A stretch of DNA of 64,000 bases from Phlebopus portentosus. Lineage: Eukaryota; Basidiomycota; Agaricomycetes; Boletales; Boletinellaceae. Below the pieces are notes generated by a model. That model had not been told where the DNA came from, searched no databases, and worked only from the letters and a program-made list of their open reading frames with translations. Where the stretch lies: the NCBI GenBank assembly GCA_037892935.1, contig JAYXKI010000001.1:186001-250000 (forward strand). The letters run 5' to 3'. The translations under genes were made by a program, and so were the position numbers. Positions 59,940-64,000 of the stretch are shown here, in pieces. The first letter of the stretch is position 1, and each line of letters begins with the position of its first letter.

Positions 59940-61470
59940 TTATAACCGAATCACGCCAGAGGCATCCACCCCACGAGGTCTCGCAGCGTCCCACGCAGCG
60001 CTCTCCTCAGCATACCCTCCCGCGCCAGCTTGCAGTCCCGCACCGACGCCGCGTGGATGCTCGCCCTCCTCTCCCTCTTCATCGTCGTCGTCAACGGAGA
60101 AAGGTTCGCCCATCATCGCTTCCTCTTCAGCGCTGCGCGGGAGCCGGGAGAAGTTGCTCCTCCGAGTACGGGAGGAGCGGGACCACGGGACGGATGGCAG
60201 TGGCAAGGAGGGGAACCATCCCTTTCGTCTCCTTCCCCCTCCTGCTGTATTGTTCGCATTGTTCGCATTGTTCACATTGGGATCTCCTTCTGCACCGCCA
60301 GTGCCAGAGAGGGGTGTACCATTAACGTGGTATCCGTTCGGATGACCCCACGGATCCTGGCCCGTCAAGAGCCTCTTCACGTCCCTTGCGCGCTCTGCGA
60401 TCGCCGCGTGCCAACTCCTCGGTCCTTCCCCTACTACGCCGTTCCCTCCGGCGAAGCCGTTGCTGTAGCCGTTTGCTAGCGGAGGTGCTGCGGAGTACGA
60501 ATCGGAGAGACGACGGCGTCTGAGCAGCCTTTGGAGGGCGAGAAGAGCGAGGAGAGTCAATGTAAGTGCTAGAAGACTGCGTGTTGCGCGTGTTGTCAGG
60601 AAAATGGGCGCAAGCGTTGATATCAATTGAAGAAGTCGAAAGAAACGAGTGAGATCAGATGGGATATGATAGGAATGGATACACGTACATGACGATAATC
60701 ATCACTGCGGTCTTCCAGTACGCATATCGATCTGGAAGCGGGCAGGCGTACTGTCGACACGTCAGAAGCTGTTTGGAATCTTGGACAAGAGATAGCGAGA
60801 CAAACCTTTGTTCGCCACTCGATAAAGAACGCGCATGCTTCTTCGTCTTCTGGTGGGAGCTGAGCGGCGAGCTGCGGTTTACCTGAGATCATTGCCAGTG
60901 AATAAGTAGACAAACACAATGGAAGGAAAGATGCACACCCTCGGCAGCAGAGTTGTCGCAAATGAACTGAATGGCCGTCGATGCCTTCATATTCTCCGAC
61001 TGCGGACAGTCCGTGCCATCCGTCATGAACAGCACCAGGTTCCCATTTCTAAAGTGCAGACTTGTATTTGCTTGTCTACAATCACGTTTACAATCAGCAT
61101 ATATGTAGCAGGCGCCTAAACAAGAACGCACCCGATGGAGAAGTCACCATGGTCGCCGCGGAAGAAGCCCCCGACGTCCTGCGGTCGGTCGACGCGCGGA
61201 TTCCATAAATCACTGACCACATTCCGACACACGTTCAGCGTGAAGTTCCTCCCCGAGTGGGATGCGATAATATAGTCTGAGCTGCAACATAATATTTAAT
61301 AAATTCCGTATTAATTATTGTCGTGTGCGTGCTATTTTTTACCTGGAGGATAGCGGGCTAAGGTCGTATTGACGACCGCACATGTGAGCGGTGCATGGCT
61401 TCTGCTCACTGTCTGCAGCATCAACCGCAGCGAAAAGGGACGCCAGACCCGCGACGACAAACGCCTTCAT
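59940..61470 (-). CDS. Type I membrane protein with MRH (mannose-6-phosphate receptor homology) domain
   Basis: Probably a secretory-pathway sorting receptor related to fungal Mrl1/Atg27-type proteins. The start MKAFVVAGLASLFAAVDA is a good signal peptide. The lumenal MRH domain follows over several exons: CGRQYDLSPLSS, SGRNFTLNVCRNVVSDLWNP, VGGFFRGDHGDFSIG, NLVLFMTDGTDCP, ASTAIQFICDNSAAEG and DEEACAFFIEWRTK, with regularly spaced Cys. A hydrophobic segment (TAVMIIVM..., then RSLLALTLTLLALLALQRLL) precedes Arg-rich RRRR and a cytosolic tail of about 170 residues, Gly/Asn-rich, with a DDDDEEGEEGE acidic patch. Only one MRH domain fits. The exact ortholog is unsettled. Divergent from NUO49 (214 bp). 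Confidence 0.8.
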
Positions 61471-61684
61471 CGTTGAATTGTGTACGTAGTAACTCCGTCG
61501 TCGAGCCCGAGCGCGCTCAGGACGGACGAGATGGACTGTTCCTGCACGTGCCTCTGAGAAGGAACTGCTTTAATGGGTATTTCCTCGTTATTATTGACCG
61601 AAATACGATTGGCTCCGGCTCCTCGCACTCCAGTCGCACTCGTCGTTGCCGCTGTCGTCGCGCACAGCGATCACAGGCTCAACA

Positions 61685-63472
<1,788 letters not shown>

Positions 63473-63744
63473 GTAGAATATAATAGCGCTCTTCCTCTGG
63501 CGGAGAAGCATAATGTAGATGAACGCTCTTCACCAGCAAAAATAAACATCCTTTTTCTCTATTTTTCATGTATGTATTCGGCTCTCTTTCATTGGGTGTG
63601 AGAAAAAAGGCAGGAGGTGGGTCACGTGTACACGACGTACCTCTTTTGGCAAGCGATTGCGCGACACTTTCGTCTTTCCACCACTACACAAATCAAAAAT
63701 GAGCGAACTTGCTTTCCTCGTGACTCCCATTTCTAAGGCGAACA

Positions 63745-64000
63745 ATGGCGGCACAGGGAGCCTTTCCAGAGCCTCACAGAGGCGCCTCGCTCATGTTGAC
63801 GTTCAGACCTAAGCTAACTCTGATCATCGGATCGAACAAACTAGCTGCGACTCGTGCTTTTGCTGCTCTTGAAGCGGATTCGAGAGTTGCCATTCTAGCT
63901 AGAGGAGGTGCTGAAGCTATTTGCGAAGAACTGAAGTGGAGAGCGGGGCGTGGGGAAGTTGAAGTGCATGACTTTGAGGACTTCGTTGTTGGAACGTCTA
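63745..64000 (+). CDS. Siroheme-pathway enzyme, N-terminal part (Met1/Met8-like), cut by window end
   Basis: Only the first 85 codons are visible. MAAQGAFPEPHRGASLMLTF is followed by a Rossmann-type nucleotide-binding segment, LTLIIGSNKLAATRAFAALE, then SRVAILARGGAEAICEEL and EVEVHDFEDFVV. This pattern is like the NAD-binding domain of precorrin-2 dehydrogenase (Met8/CysG), which in several fungi is fused in front of uroporphyrinogen-III methyltransferase (Met1); siroheme is the cofactor of sulfite and nitrite reductases. Without the rest of the gene, Met8-only and the fusion cannot be told apart. Confidence 0.6.
   Translation, partial: MAAQGAFPEPHRGASLMLTFRPKLTLIIGSNKLAATRAFAALEADSRVAILARGGAEAICEELKWRAGRGEVEVHDFEDFVVGTS

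Overview
This 64 kb window comes from a filamentous basidiomycete, most likely an Agaricomycete. Genes are dense and cut by many short introns of about 50-65 nt with GT...CTRAY...AG signals, some exons are only 10-25 nt long, and a basidiomycete-type DUF6534 membrane-protein family is expanded. No rRNA, tRNA, CRISPR or prokaryotic signal was found.

Left arm (1-12.2 kb), mostly housekeeping: an unassigned stretch (1-2.5 kb), RNase P/MRP subunit Pop3 (+), a Bem46-type alpha/beta hydrolase (-), dCMP deaminase Dcd1 (+) and the TTT-complex subunit Tti1 (-).

Accessory block I (12.2-30 kb): two tandem ABC transporter paralogs (+) with a decayed piece of TTI1 between them, showing that a TTI1-promoter/ABC unit was duplicated; a cupin gene (-) and a broken cupin copy (-); a small MITE-like inverted repeat; a roughly 0.7 kb foldback element; and three tandem DUF6534 membrane-protein genes (+).

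Central region (30-48 kb): an arrestin-domain protein (-), a fused fatty-acid dioxygenase/cytochrome P450 (Ppo/linoleate diol synthase type, -), a 3.9 kb gene-poor stretch rich in simple repeats, Snf1 kinase (-) divergent from histone H3 (+), and a CPT1/EPT1-type phosphotransferase (-) divergent from a coiled-coil protein (+).

Accessory block II (49.5-55.9 kb) repeats the families of block I: a degenerate DUF6534 copy (-), a cupin (+) and a third ABC transporter (+). In both blocks a cupin and a DUF6534 gene lie head to head with the ABC gene on the cupin side. This repeated cupin/ABC/DUF6534 cassette is the best candidate here for an undescribed functional unit; its substrate is unknown.

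Right arm (56-64 kb): HSP20 (-) with a heat-shock element, UV-damage endonuclease Uve1 (+) with an apparent mitochondrial presequence, an MRH-domain type I membrane protein (-), the complex I 49 kDa subunit (+), and the start of a siroheme-pathway gene (+) that runs off the window. Many neighbours are divergent pairs sharing 200-800 bp promoters (H3/Snf1, CPT1/coiled coil, HSP20/Uve1, MRH/NUO49). Exon boundaries were worked out by eye, so gene ends are firmer than internal splice sites.
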